This document shows positions 43,441 through 52,402 of a stretch of 64,000 nt of DNA, in pieces. Numbering within the stretch: the stretch's first letter is position 1; every line of letters begins with the position of its first letter. This DNA comes from Komagataeibacter sucrofermentans DSM 15973 (GTDB lineage: Bacteria > Pseudomonadota > Alphaproteobacteria > Acetobacterales > Acetobacteraceae). The DNA lies in contig NZ_CP137158.1 in NCBI RefSeq assembly GCF_040581405.1, positions 1-64,000 of the forward strand, read 5' to 3'. The translations under genes and the position numbers were made by a program. The notes beneath the pieces were generated by a model. That model had not been told where the DNA came from, made no database searches, and saw only the letters and a list, made by a program, of their open reading frames with translations.

Positions 43441-44244
43441 TCAGTGGTTTGCGATATCGTCGAGGTGACCAATAATGGACTCGAGATCAGCGAGGGCTTC
43501 GAGTTGTGATTGCGCGGACATTGCCCACGCGGTCATGTCCAGGGAACGCAAAAGGTCTGCGTCGTCATGTATTCCGGGGATCAGGTAATAAACGGAGACG
43601 GACAGTCCTTCGGCAATGCGATAAACCGTTTCAAGGCTCGGATTTCTCAGCCCTGCTTCAATCAGGCTCAGGCTGGTCAGGGAAACATGTGATTTATGGG
43701 CGATCTGGCTCGCTGTTGCCCCCTGAAGCGTCCTGAAGATCTGAATCCTGCGCCCAAATATCTCGAGGAGGTCCTGCCGTTCCCCCGAGGTGAAGGCGAC
43801 ACTGTGTGAATAATGATCGATCGGCAATCTGGCCGGTATTTCCGGCAGGTTAAACGTTTTGGAAATATTGCCAATAATGTCGCGTAATTTCTGGATTGCC
43901 AGATTGTAGTCCGAACACTGCTTCATGGTCTTTTTCAGCTGCGTGGCGGATGCCGCCAGATTCAGATGGGCAAACCATGTTCCTTCCGGTGCACCTTGCG
44001 GAAGAATATCGCGCGGATCTATCTCAAACACCCGTAGCAGCGCCGATAATGTTTCCAGGGAAACCGGACGACCGGCTTCGATGCTCCGTATGACCGATAC
44101 ATTCAACCGTGCCAGTTTGGCGAGGTGCACCTGCGTCCAGTCAAGCGCAGTCCGCCTGTCATAAATGATTTCCCCGATGTCTCTATATAATTGGCCGGAT
44201 GCAAATAAGGCCTCGGCTTGCATCTTGCCATTGTCATGGGACAT
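43441..44244 (-). CDS. Double-HTH XRE transcriptional regulator (267 aa)
   Basis: Two complete XRE helix-turn-helix domains are present: residues about 18-75 (DRRTALDWTQVHLAKLARLNVSVIRSIEAG, then LETLSALLRVFEIDP) and about 165-225 (IFRTLQGATASQIAHKSHVSLTSLSLIEAG, then LETVYRIAEGLSVSVYYLIPG). Such tandem domains suggest a repressor that binds two half sites as one chain. The gene lies between blocks B (minus) and C (plus) and is the most likely switch for transfer gene expression. Confidence 0.85.
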   Translation of the reverse strand: MSHDNGKMQAEALFASGQLYRDIGEIIYDRRTALDWTQVHLAKLARLNVSVIRSIEAGRPVSLETLSALLRVFEIDPRDILPQGAPEGTWFAHLNLAASATQLKKTMKQCSDYNLAIQKLRDIIGNISKTFNLPEIPARLPIDHYSHSVAFTSGERQDLLEIFGRRIQIFRTLQGATASQIAHKSHVSLTSLSLIEAGLRNPSLETVYRIAEGLSVSVYYLIPGIHDDADLLRSLDMTAWAMSAQSQLEALADLESIIGHLDDIANH

Positions 44245-44440
44245 TTTCGTTTACTCTCACGGCGGGCGTTTTCCTCAGCAAAAGAAACTTCCAACATCCA
44301 GAAGATATCGACTGGCCGCGTCCTGACAGGGGATCAGCCGTGACGGAACGTCATGATAGTCGAGTTGGAGCCCGCAAAAAAGGTGTCTGAGGTCGCAAAG
44401 GCCTCTGCTTTGGTCAGGAGAGCTTGATGGAGACACTCAT

Positions 44441-44923
44441 ATGCCTGTTATGCCTGCCGTGGTTATGGCGCTGGCCTCTGGCCCCATATCTGTCACACCT
44501 GCCGCGTTTCATCTGGTCCAGACAACCTCTCCGGACACTCCGCCCCAGTCGGCATTGATGTTGCCCTCAACGGGGAGAACTGGCGGGGAGACCTTACCCC
44601 CATCGGGAGATGCTGGTCAGGAAGGGCCGGGCGTATTGCCGGGTACTGGTACGGATCCTCGAACATCCGGCAATGTTCCAGCCCGTCGATATTTCCATAT
44701 CGCCAGTGGATACGGAAAGCAGGTTCCACTTGGCTTCGCCATACGCCAGATCGTTCCGCATGGGGTGCGTGTCGTGTTCGCGGCGGACGTGGACACCAGC
44801 GTTCCTGTTGACTGGCAGGGCGGCCGGGAATGGAACAAAGTTCTGGCGACCACGGTAGCCCAGGCGGGCGACGTCATTGATGTCGGTCATAATAAAGTCG
44901 CGGTCCGACGTCGAATTCGCTGA
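44441..44923 (+). CDS. TcpQ-domain-like secreted protein, first gene of block C (160 aa)
   Basis: After a weak signal-like start (MPVMPAVVMALASGPISVTPAA) and a Pro/Ser-rich linker, residues 90-160 read YHIASGYGKQVPLGFAIRQIVPHG-like sequence, then VRVVFAADVDTSVPVDWQGGREWNKVLATTVAQAGDVIDVGHNKVAVRRR. This resembles the secretin-N/TcpQ fold found in pilus and DotD-type proteins. GGAGA lies about 12 bases before ATG. It may be an outer-membrane-associated partner of the core complex (inference). Confidence 0.6.
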   Translation: MPVMPAVVMALASGPISVTPAAFHLVQTTSPDTPPQSALMLPSTGRTGGETLPPSGDAGQEGPGVLPGTGTDPRTSGNVPARRYFHIASGYGKQVPLGFAIRQIVPHGVRVVFAADVDTSVPVDWQGGREWNKVLATTVAQAGDVIDVGHNKVAVRRRIR

Positions 44924-44975
44924 CCGGTCGCATGATGGCCCGACACCTTCGTCGTAATCACCCGAGGAAGGTTCC

Positions 44976-45365
44976 ATGAACAAGCCCTCATCCGTCCGGA
45001 AATCCGGACCTTCTTCCCCGATGCCCAATGTCGCCCTTGCGCTGGATGCGCTCGGCGAGATCTGGCGCATCAGGGGCGGAGAGGACGTCATTGCGATGTT
45101 GGACAATGATATGACAGCGAGGACGGCCTGGCACGCCATCCTCGCTGGTGTTGCGCCGCCTGAATGGCCTGATCTGGTCAGCTCCCTTGACGCGCTGATC
45201 CCCTATCTGCGCGGCCGCAGGGACCTGTTGTCGGCGGACAGCCCTTTTGGACGTGGCGTGATCTCGGAAAGCAGGCGCCAGGCGCTTCATCGCCTTCTTG
45301 CTCCGGAAAGGATTGCCCTGCTGGAGGCTGTGACGCGTCCGGCTAGACGTCAGGAGGCCGCATGA
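44976..45365 (+). CDS. Unassigned cytosolic protein of block C (129 aa)
   Basis: GAGGAAGG stands just before the ATG. The protein is helical and soluble (VALALDALGEIWRIRGGEDVIAMLDND, then WPDLVSSLDALIPYLRGRRDLL). I do not recognise it. Its stop overlaps the next start by four bases (ATGA), so it belongs to the transfer operon. Confidence 0.75.
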   Translation: MNKPSSVRKSGPSSPMPNVALALDALGEIWRIRGGEDVIAMLDNDMTARTAWHAILAGVAPPEWPDLVSSLDALIPYLRGRRDLLSADSPFGRGVISESRRQALHRLLAPERIALLEAVTRPARRQEAA

Positions 45366-45949
45366 TCCGTCTGCGCTTCCGTGTCCTGTTGTCAGTGGCT
45401 GCCGCTCTTGTATCGATACAGGGGCATGCGCAGACCACGTCATCAGGCGCCTCTGGCGCCACGACATCGACGGGAAGCGTCGGCTGCGCCGCCCTGACCC
45501 AGGCGGCGGCAACAGCCGTAAACGAACGCGTCCAGGCCAACGACGCCTATGAAAAGCAGCCGGATAGCGTCAACGGCCTGTCCTGCCTGAGCAATTTTTT
45601 CAACGGCACCGGATTGAATCTCATCACGAACGGCCTTGACCCCGCGGCCCTGCTGCAGGCCGTCGAGGGCCAGATAGGTGGCCAGGTCTGTCAGGCAGCA
45701 CAGGCCGCATGGGGGAACGCCATGGGGTCGACCCAATGTGGACTCAGTCTGTCAGGCGTTAACCTGGGGCTTGGTTTTGGCTCGAGTAGCGGACTCATGT
45801 GCCCGAGCCTGAGTTTCGGTGGTGGTGGTCCGCCAATTGCGACCGCCATTGCGGGGACGTCGAGCGGTACGACTGACCTGTATATCAACGGATCTCCCCA
45901 GCTTCCGACCGGATACAGCCTGAGCAATCTCGTGGACGGAGTGTTCTGA
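45362..45949 (+). CDS. Unassigned secreted protein of block C (195 aa)
   Basis: A signal peptide (MIRLRFRVLLSVAAALVSIQGHAQ) is followed by a Ser/Thr/Gly-rich protein with four or more Cys (VGCAALTQ, GLSCLSNFF, GQVCQAAQA, STQCGLSL, GLMCPSLSF), likely disulfide-bonded in the periplasm. The DsbC-like gene downstream could serve it. No family recognised. It overlaps the next gene at TGATG. Confidence 0.75.
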   Translation: MIRLRFRVLLSVAAALVSIQGHAQTTSSGASGATTSTGSVGCAALTQAAATAVNERVQANDAYEKQPDSVNGLSCLSNFFNGTGLNLITNGLDPAALLQAVEGQIGGQVCQAAQAAWGNAMGSTQCGLSLSGVNLGLGFGSSSGLMCPSLSFGGGGPPIATAIAGTSSGTTDLYINGSPQLPTGYSLSNLVDGVF

Positions 45950-47133
45950 TGCGCAGGCTGCAGATGGTTGCCATTGGTGCTGCTTCGTGTGTCTGCGTGC
46001 TGGCAGTCACGCCGCGTCCGGCATACGCGCTTTTCAGTGATGCCGCGGTCGTTGCAGCGATCAAGCTTCTTCAGGCGTTCACGGGCAATGCCCTCAATAC
46101 GATGACGAAAAACCTGACGGACAGCATCGATTCAAATCTCAGTAGCCTTACAAACCCGAATTCCGTTGCGTCTCTCCTGACGAAGGGTTTCACGCAGGTT
46201 GCCAATTACGCGAAAGCCCAGGTCGGTGCCCAGTCGCAACTCATGGATGCCCAGGACGCGGCGATGGCCGGATTTCTACGGCGTCAGCAGGAAACCGGAA
46301 TCCGGGATGAGCATCTGATGAACCCGGAATTCTGCGCGGGCCTTGATGCCCAGCAGTCCACCGTGGCCGCGTCCAAAGCGGCGCGCTCTGCAGTGTACGC
46401 CATTGCGACCGTGAGTGATCCCCGCGGTGAGGCAGGTCAGGGGACGCCCTCCTATTACGGCAAGTCACAGGGCACGGATGCGAACATGTCCCTGCACCTC
46501 AAGCGCTACTGTTCATCCGACGACGTGGCGCAGGGGCTCTGCTCTTCCGTGTCTCGGCTGCCGAACGCCGACCAGCGTGCCGCCAGCCTGTTCGGCGCTG
46601 ATACCCTGTCCGCGGATGGCGCAGTGGATGCAGCCAATGATTATGCGACCACGCTCATCCAGCCGGTAGCACCGGCGGCCCTGCGTGGCGAGCAGCTGTC
46701 CAGCCTTCGGGGACGTGAAGCCGCAACCCGGCGCCGGTCGTACAACAGTCGTATGTCTCTTGCTCGCTGGGTCACGGGCTACGTCACATCTCTTGGTGTT
46801 CCGTCTGTCACGCTCACGCGGGACCAGAAGGCCGAAATGACGGCCGAGGGGCTTACGCCGCTCGACAAGGCGTCGTGGCTGCAGGCCATGGCGCTGGAAG
46901 TCAATCGCAGGGTCTCCAGCGTAAGCTGGAACGCCTCGCTCCAGGCAATGCCTCCCGCATCGGTCATGCGCGAAGTTGCCACCGAGATGGCGCAGTCCAA
47001 TTACCTTGCGCTGCAGAACTACCGTCTCGGGCTCTACCTGGCGACCATGGGAGCTGCCCGGGTTGCGCAGGAAGAAGAGGTCGCCTTCAAGGACGGCCTG
47101 ACACCGATGCCTTCCCCCACGATCAATCCCTAG
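45949..47133 (+). CDS. Secreted transfer protein, TraW-like by position (394 aa)
   Basis: The signal peptide MRRLQMVAIGAASCVCVLAVTPRPAYA is followed by a helical periplasmic protein (LLQAFTGNALNTMTKNLTDSIDSNLSSL, RREEAATRRR-like Arg-rich middle, SNYLALQNYRLGLYLATMGAARVAQEEEVAF). Size, secretion and its location before dotA suggest the R64 traW equivalent, but no diagnostic motif was seen, so the name is tentative. Confidence 0.55.
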   Translation: MRRLQMVAIGAASCVCVLAVTPRPAYALFSDAAVVAAIKLLQAFTGNALNTMTKNLTDSIDSNLSSLTNPNSVASLLTKGFTQVANYAKAQVGAQSQLMDAQDAAMAGFLRRQQETGIRDEHLMNPEFCAGLDAQQSTVAASKAARSAVYAIATVSDPRGEAGQGTPSYYGKSQGTDANMSLHLKRYCSSDDVAQGLCSSVSRLPNADQRAASLFGADTLSADGAVDAANDYATTLIQPVAPAALRGEQLSSLRGREAATRRRSYNSRMSLARWVTGYVTSLGVPSVTLTRDQKAEMTAEGLTPLDKASWLQAMALEVNRRVSSVSWNASLQAMPPASVMREVATEMAQSNYLALQNYRLGLYLATMGAARVAQEEEVAFKDGLTPMPSPTINP

Positions 47134-47142
47134 AGGTTTGCC

Positions 47143-48555
47143 ATGTCTGAGGCCCAGCAGAAAACAGGCGATATCGAGGATGTGCTGAAAACCCTTGATC
47201 GCGTGCAGTCCGAATACAGGAAGCAGGCACCCGGGCAGGCCGCCGCATATGATCGGCTACGGCAGGAATCCCGTGAGCCTGACGTTCATAATGATCCCGG
47301 CTTCCGTACGCGCGTCGCATACGCCGTGCAGGATGTAGAGCGCCTTTTGGGACCGACGCTTGAAAAGGAGCATCCTCTCCGCACCGAGATGACAGAGCGC
47401 GCGGCGCATTACCCAGGTCTGAACGAACCTGTGGTCGCTGCGATGATGCGTGAAACGCATCGCCTTCAGCAGCCAGAAGTAAACGCGATCCGGACACTTG
47501 CCAGCGAACTGGTTGAAGGACGTCAGGATCCGGACCACCCGGACATCGCGCACACCATCGAGAACCTGAGGGCGACCGTCTTTCCCGAACCAGGGCATCA
47601 GCCAGCGCCAGGGCATGACCATGCTGCCGGGTCTGCGCACGATGAGAAAGGTCAGCCGGACAAAACCCGTGGAATGGCGTCGCCGGGGGAGGGCGCTCCG
47701 CCAGGACCGGAGCAGTCGGCCAGCAGTCAACCCGGACAGACCCATACGACGGATCCTCAGAAGGACTTTCGAGAGAAACAGACAGGTCCCGCAAAAGATG
47801 CGCCGGAAAGCCGATCGACGATGGATGGCAACGGAACAAAGGAAAATGCGGCAGCGAACACGCGGGAAATGAACGCGGCGGCCAGGGATCAGGAGGACGT
47901 CAAGGTTATTCGCGGTGGCGGCTTTGCCCGCCTTGCGGAAGCGATTGCCTCGCGCATTGATAGCCAGCCTGCGAGCCCGGCATCATCGTGGATGGAAAAG
48001 GCCGCCGATTTCAGCACCCGGCTGCACAACGCGCGTGACGAAAAGAGCCTGGAGGTGACCGAACGTCTGGGAAAGCAGGCGGTGGAGGCCCTGCGTGACC
48101 TCAGGGAGCGGCCAGCTTCCTCCATCATGGCGGCGATTTCAGATGCAGGAAAGGGCGACCCTGACGGTGTTGCCGGTGTGTTGTCGGAGATGAAGGCCGG
48201 TGGCCGGTATGCCGATCTGCATAGCCAGTTTGTGACGGAGAAACAGAATAACCAGGCATTTGCGGCGCAACTGGAGAATGTCACCAGCAGGCTCGAAGCC
48301 TACGGAAAGGGAAGGGAAGCCGCCGAGGCAACAGGCCAGCGCATGGGAATGCCCGGCAGTGTGACGCAGCGCTTCACCCAGATCGATGCCGAGATCGGCA
48401 GGATTGCTGCCGAAGTGCCCGGAAAAAAAGAGGGAGCCAGTGCCTTGGAAGACATGAGCGAGAAGGTCCGCGAGATGATGCACAAGGCTGTGACTGCGGT
48501 CACGGATTTCATGACGCGGATGCATCCCGGTCCCACCGCCAGTCCTGCGCCGTGA
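47143..48555 (+). CDS. Large soluble coiled-coil protein of block C (470 aa)
   Basis: There is no signal peptide or membrane helix. The N-terminal 150 residues are helical (EDVLKTLDRVQSEYRKQAPGQ, TRVAYAVQDVERLLGPTL), a 100-residue Gly/Pro/Gln-rich linker follows, and the C-terminal half is again helical (LAEAIASRIDSQPA, AAQLENVTSRLEAYGKGREA). Family unrecognised. Situated nine bases after the previous stop and 22 before dotA, it must be part of the transfer operon, possibly a cytosolic adaptor or a transferred protein (inference). Confidence 0.75.
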   Translation: MSEAQQKTGDIEDVLKTLDRVQSEYRKQAPGQAAAYDRLRQESREPDVHNDPGFRTRVAYAVQDVERLLGPTLEKEHPLRTEMTERAAHYPGLNEPVVAAMMRETHRLQQPEVNAIRTLASELVEGRQDPDHPDIAHTIENLRATVFPEPGHQPAPGHDHAAGSAHDEKGQPDKTRGMASPGEGAPPGPEQSASSQPGQTHTTDPQKDFREKQTGPAKDAPESRSTMDGNGTKENAAANTREMNAAARDQEDVKVIRGGGFARLAEAIASRIDSQPASPASSWMEKAADFSTRLHNARDEKSLEVTERLGKQAVEALRDLRERPASSIMAAISDAGKGDPDGVAGVLSEMKAGGRYADLHSQFVTEKQNNQAFAAQLENVTSRLEAYGKGREAAEATGQRMGMPGSVTQRFTQIDAEIGRIAAEVPGKKEGASALEDMSEKVREMMHKAVTAVTDFMTRMHPGPTASPAP

Positions 48556-48577
48556 CCGTGCTGCTGGAGGACAAACC

Positions 48578-50938
48578 ATGACGCCCTTTCGTCGCCCTGT
48601 ATTCGCGATCCTGCCGCTCCTGTTTCTGTCGGCTCTTACCGTGTCCGCTGCAGCGCAGACGGTTGTCGCGACCGGTTCGGGAGATGCAGCCAGCAGCACG
48701 GGCTATAACGTGACATGGGACCTGCTTGATCCGGGCAGTGACTGGGCGGCGCAGGTCATCCGGTCCGTATTCCCGGTTTTCGGCCAGGATACGGGCGCGC
48801 CCAGCATCGGCAACGAGGCGACCGTCATAGGAACCATGATCGGGTGGTTCTCCGGGTTCGTCATGGCATTTGCGATGGCGGTCGTAAGCTATATCTATTT
48901 CATGAACATCCACCGGGGGGCAGAAACAGCGCAACTCCTTGGCAACAACCAGACCAGCATGTCGATTGTGCGGATCGGGATTGCAGCCATCCTGATGTGG
49001 CCGCTTCCGACAACCGGCTTTAATGCGGCGCAGGCCGTTGTCGTGCAGGGCTCGCTCTGGGGCATCGGTATGGCGAAGGTCGTCTACGACAAGGCGAAGC
49101 AGGCAATCGGACCAGACGGCAAGGTCATCGCACAGCCCCTTATCCCCGGCACAAAGGGGATTGTGACCGGCCTTGTGAAAAATGAGTTCTGCCGGGCCAT
49201 TATTAACATTGCTGCGAATAACACGAACCTGATTGCTGCCCCGACCGGGCAGACCGTCCTGTCCGTGACCGGCGGGAAGATGGGAATCATCAACTATTCT
49301 TACAATATGGCAGCCGGCGCAGGAGACGGGACACCGGTTTGCGGGGCCGTAAGTCTGCAGGCGCCCAATACTGACGCAGTGAATCTGGCCGGTTTCCAGG
49401 TCGACCAGGCGGGTATGCAAAAACAGGTTCTTGATTCCGTGATCCTTGGCGACATTCGCAGCCAGGTTGCGCAGGTCGCGCAGAATTACTGGCAAACGAA
49501 AACGACAGCGTCCCTGGCCCCACTCATGACCATCATCGTTAATGCCACCAACGATTATGCGTCGCGTCTCACGACGCAGGCGGCACAACTGCGGTCTAAG
49601 CTTCAGGACACGGTCAACAATCAGACGCTCGCGCTCCACCAATGGGGGATTTCGACGAACGGAGATGCGGTCAACACCAGCAACCAGATGGATAATCTCG
49701 GGTGGACCGGCGCAGGAGCCTACTATCTCGAATTCGCGCGCCTCAATGGCCAGACCCTGTCTCTTATGACCGCAACGCCAACCATCACCACGCCATCCTA
49801 TTCCGGTCTCGGAAACTATCTTGCCTCGGACATTGCGCCTCTTGTGCAGTCTGCGGACACTTTTATGGAAAACATCGACAGCATGGTTGCGACGCAGGAT
49901 GGCGTGACCGCGCCGGGCGGGAATGCTGACCTGTACACGGGCGCGATACCGGGTGGAGACGGTGCGGGTCTGCTCGACCAGCTGTTCCGCGCCCTGCACC
50001 TGAACGATTACGCCCTGCAGATCGTGACCCGATTTATCGAGCCGTCCGGGACGAACGGCTACTGGACCGATCCGTTTGGCAATCTCATGTCACTTGGAAA
50101 CTGGATGATCACGACCGCCCTTCTCACCATGGGCACTGCGTCGGTTCTTTCTTCTACGGCCGGGACCGTCGGTATCGGCGTGCTGTCGCTTCTGAGCGGG
50201 AATCCTGAAGGTGCCGTAGCGGCAGGGGCCGGGCACGCGCTGATGCACTTTTTTGGCGCGCCGATTATCGGCGGCTGTTTCGCCATGCTTATGCCAGGCC
50301 TCACCATCGCCTATGTCATCCCGATGATCCCGTTTGTCATGTGGATGTTTGCCGTGGCTGGATGGTTCATCATGGTCTGTGAGTCCGTGATTGCAGCGCC
50401 TCTGTGGATGCTCGCGCATATGACCATGAACGGGGAGGGGCTGCACGGTCATGCAAAACAGGGTTATGCTCTTCTGTTCAATGTCATCTTCCGGCCGGTA
50501 CTGATGCTATTCGGGCTTTTCCTCGGATATTTTATATTTGATTCAGTGTCGTGGCTGATCCACATGTGTTTCGGCATTGCGGCCGGACTGGTGCTGTCAA
50601 ACGGTTGGATCGTGAGCAACTTCCTCGGCATGATTGTTCTGGTCAGCCTGTTTGTCATGATTCATGTCACTTTGGCGTTCATTTCATTCAGGATGATCTC
50701 GATCCTGCCCCAGCGGGTTCCCGCCATGATCGGATTTGGTGACGTGGACCGGGTCGACATCGACCAGTTCAGCCGGGACGCCGCCGTTGTCGGTATGGCG
50801 GGCACGTTGCTCTCGATTCAGCAGTCGCTCGGTGGGAGCGATCGAACTGCGACCCAGCCTATGGATGATAAAAATAGTAAGCAAATATATACGGGTGCAA
50901 ATAAAGCTGTAGATACGACAATGAAAAAGATCCTATAG
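48578..50938 (+). CDS. dotA: Type IVB polytopic membrane protein DotA (TraY-like)
   Basis: The 786-residue protein has a signal peptide (ILPLLFLSALTVSAAAQT), an early helix (GWFSGFVMAFAMAVVSYIYF), a large periplasmic region (residues about 130-470) and a cluster of C-terminal helices (WMITTALLTMGTASVL, VIPMIPFVMWMFAVAGWFIMVCESVIAAPLWMLAHM, VLMLFGLFLGYFIF, FLGMIVLVSLFVMIHVTLAF). The MIPFVMWMFAVAGWFIMVCESVIAAPLW stretch is highly typical of DotA/TraY. GGAGG precedes the ATG. Confidence 0.92.
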   Translation: MTPFRRPVFAILPLLFLSALTVSAAAQTVVATGSGDAASSTGYNVTWDLLDPGSDWAAQVIRSVFPVFGQDTGAPSIGNEATVIGTMIGWFSGFVMAFAMAVVSYIYFMNIHRGAETAQLLGNNQTSMSIVRIGIAAILMWPLPTTGFNAAQAVVVQGSLWGIGMAKVVYDKAKQAIGPDGKVIAQPLIPGTKGIVTGLVKNEFCRAIINIAANNTNLIAAPTGQTVLSVTGGKMGIINYSYNMAAGAGDGTPVCGAVSLQAPNTDAVNLAGFQVDQAGMQKQVLDSVILGDIRSQVAQVAQNYWQTKTTASLAPLMTIIVNATNDYASRLTTQAAQLRSKLQDTVNNQTLALHQWGISTNGDAVNTSNQMDNLGWTGAGAYYLEFARLNGQTLSLMTATPTITTPSYSGLGNYLASDIAPLVQSADTFMENIDSMVATQDGVTAPGGNADLYTGAIPGGDGAGLLDQLFRALHLNDYALQIVTRFIEPSGTNGYWTDPFGNLMSLGNWMITTALLTMGTASVLSSTAGTVGIGVLSLLSGNPEGAVAAGAGHALMHFFGAPIIGGCFAMLMPGLTIAYVIPMIPFVMWMFAVAGWFIMVCESVIAAPLWMLAHMTMNGEGLHGHAKQGYALLFNVIFRPVLMLFGLFLGYFIFDSVSWLIHMCFGIAAGLVLSNGWIVSNFLGMIVLVSLFVMIHVTLAFISFRMISILPQRVPAMIGFGDVDRVDIDQFSRDAAVVGMAGTLLSIQQSLGGSDRTATQPMDDKNSKQIYTGANKAVDTTMKKIL

Positions 50939-50962
50939 TGCGTTACACTTGGAGGGCATGAA

Positions 50963-51460
50963 ATGTTTGGTGGCAACGGGATGAGTGGGCCGGCAGGCTT
51001 CATACTCGGACGCATGTCGTGTCAGTATAGCGAGAGCTTGCAACGCAATATCCGACAGGCCCTTCATGGTGTTGCTCCGCCGCATTTTAACGAACTCGAA
51101 GAGCAGGTTCGGTTAATCAGTCGCTTGACCGAGGCACTTAATCTGGCAAATGCTCATTCCGATAAACTCGAAAGCCAGTTGGAAGACTGGAAAGACTACG
51201 CTCATGGCCTGGAATCCCAGATCAGAGAACTGAAAGACCATTTTTGTCGGACGAGTGCTCATGCTGAGCAGCTTGCCAACGATCTCAAAATATCAAGGGA
51301 ACAGGAAAAAGACCGGGCGCAAGAACTTGAGGCAATCCGTGTCAATTACCGCCGACTCAGCGATGACCATGTCACACTGACAACCAAGGCCGGGAACATG
51401 GAACGACGGATTTGGGGCTACCTTTCCATGGAAAATGAATGGAGAAAGCGGCAGCCCTAG
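50963..51460 (+). CDS. Coiled-coil protein downstream of dotA (165 aa)
   Basis: From residue 45 the protein is a long heptad-type helix (NELEEQVRLISRLTEALNLANAHSDKLESQLEDWKDYA, LANDLKISREQEKDRAQELEAIRV). No membrane segment or family recognised. GGAGG at about 50951 supports the ATG at 50963. Base composition is more AT-rich than dotA. It is probably co-transcribed with dotA. Confidence 0.65.
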   Translation: MFGGNGMSGPAGFILGRMSCQYSESLQRNIRQALHGVAPPHFNELEEQVRLISRLTEALNLANAHSDKLESQLEDWKDYAHGLESQIRELKDHFCRTSAHAEQLANDLKISREQEKDRAQELEAIRVNYRRLSDDHVTLTTKAGNMERRIWGYLSMENEWRKRQP

Positions 51461-51508
51461 TCGCAAGATCTTTGGTCAGGATGGTCGCCTCTACGCGGGA
51501 GACCATTC

Positions 51509-51814
51509 GTGAAACATTTCATTCTGCCTCTTGTCCTCTCCCCCTGGCTTGCAGCATGCAGCGCTGGCAACGTGTCATCCGCTGCCCATGTGCATGGCCC
51601 AAAGGCTCCCCCAACCAGGCATGCGCGTTATGATCCGCACGCTGCATACGGATCGACACGTGTAATCTGGAAACCCGCCACGTACGATCGGGCTGGTACG
51701 ATCGTCCGGCCTGATGATCCACGGGCGATGTTGGGGCGCGAGGATTATGAACACGCCACCTGGGCAACAGGCGCTCAGGGCGGCGACAAGAACGCGCCAC
51801 CCGGCACGTTCTGA
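51509..51814 (+). CDS. Small lipoprotein at the end of block C (101 aa)
   Basis: The start is GTG, and the signal sequence MKHFILPLVLSPWLAACSAG ends in a lipobox (LAAC, Cys17). The mature part is short, His/Pro-rich and tyrosine-rich (HGPKAPPTRHARYDPHAAYGSTRVIW). Small lipoproteins of this kind accompany many type IV systems. The family is not recognised. Confidence 0.65.
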   Translation: MKHFILPLVLSPWLAACSAGNVSSAAHVHGPKAPPTRHARYDPHAAYGSTRVIWKPATYDRAGTIVRPDDPRAMLGREDYEHATWATGAQGGDKNAPPGTF

Positions 51815-51865
51815 GTGCTCCGCCGATCCTATCTATTCACCAGCGTAATGCAGATGGACTTGCGG

Positions 51866-52402
51866 TTACGGCCTGCGTGGAATGAGGCTGTCGGCGGTGG
51901 CGACAAATTGGCGAGCGGAACCCAGGCGGCGTTCGCGGATCTGCCAGTTGAGCCACGCGTTCTGAAACGCCACGAGTGTCAGAAATGTCCAGAAGGGTGC
52001 GAACTCCAGCGCAGCAAGGAGTTGGCTGCCCTTCCAGTGGGAAAGGAGCATTTCTCCGGTCCAGCCAAGCACCAGAACAACAGCGAGCATACTGGCAGCA
52101 AGCGCCCGCCTGTATGTCTCATGCTGTCTCTGATCGAGTAAGATCGCCACAACGCGGGGTTCGACGCCGTATTCGGCAGCGACCGCGGCGATATCAATAG
52201 GGGTACCGTCTGGCGCCCGCGGGCCCTGCATACCGGCTTTAGGCTTCAGTAATGCCTTCCCGAGGGCTTCAATCAGCGCGGCATTCCTCGTTACATCGGA
52301 CCAGGCGACCAATGTACGTGGGTCGCCAATCACCACGCGGGCCACCTTGCGCGTTCTTTCAAAAAAACGCCGCGGGCCGGTCTGGTCCTGTCGTGTCTTC
52401 AT
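51866..52402 (-). CDS. Two-helix membrane protein next to the DsbC-like gene (178 aa)
   Basis: A basic N-terminal domain (FFERTRKVARVVIGDPRTLVAWSDVTRNAALIEALGKAL, VAAEYGVEPRVVAILLDQRQHETYRR) is followed by two helices (ALAASMLAVVLVLGWTGEMLL and FAPFWTFLTLVAFQNAWL). It starts inside the DsbC-like gene's stop (ATGA overlap), so the two are an operon. I do not recognise it; a transfer role is likely from position. Confidence 0.7.
   Translation of the reverse strand: MKTRQDQTGPRRFFERTRKVARVVIGDPRTLVAWSDVTRNAALIEALGKALLKPKAGMQGPRAPDGTPIDIAAVAAEYGVEPRVVAILLDQRQHETYRRALAASMLAVVLVLGWTGEMLLSHWKGSQLLAALEFAPFWTFLTLVAFQNAWLNWQIRERRLGSARQFVATADSLIPRRP

Noticed and set aside
48509-49999. Minus-strand frame of nearly 500 codons opposite dotA
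   Set aside because: His/Arg-rich shadow; the plus strand is DotA with a proper signal peptide and ribosome site.
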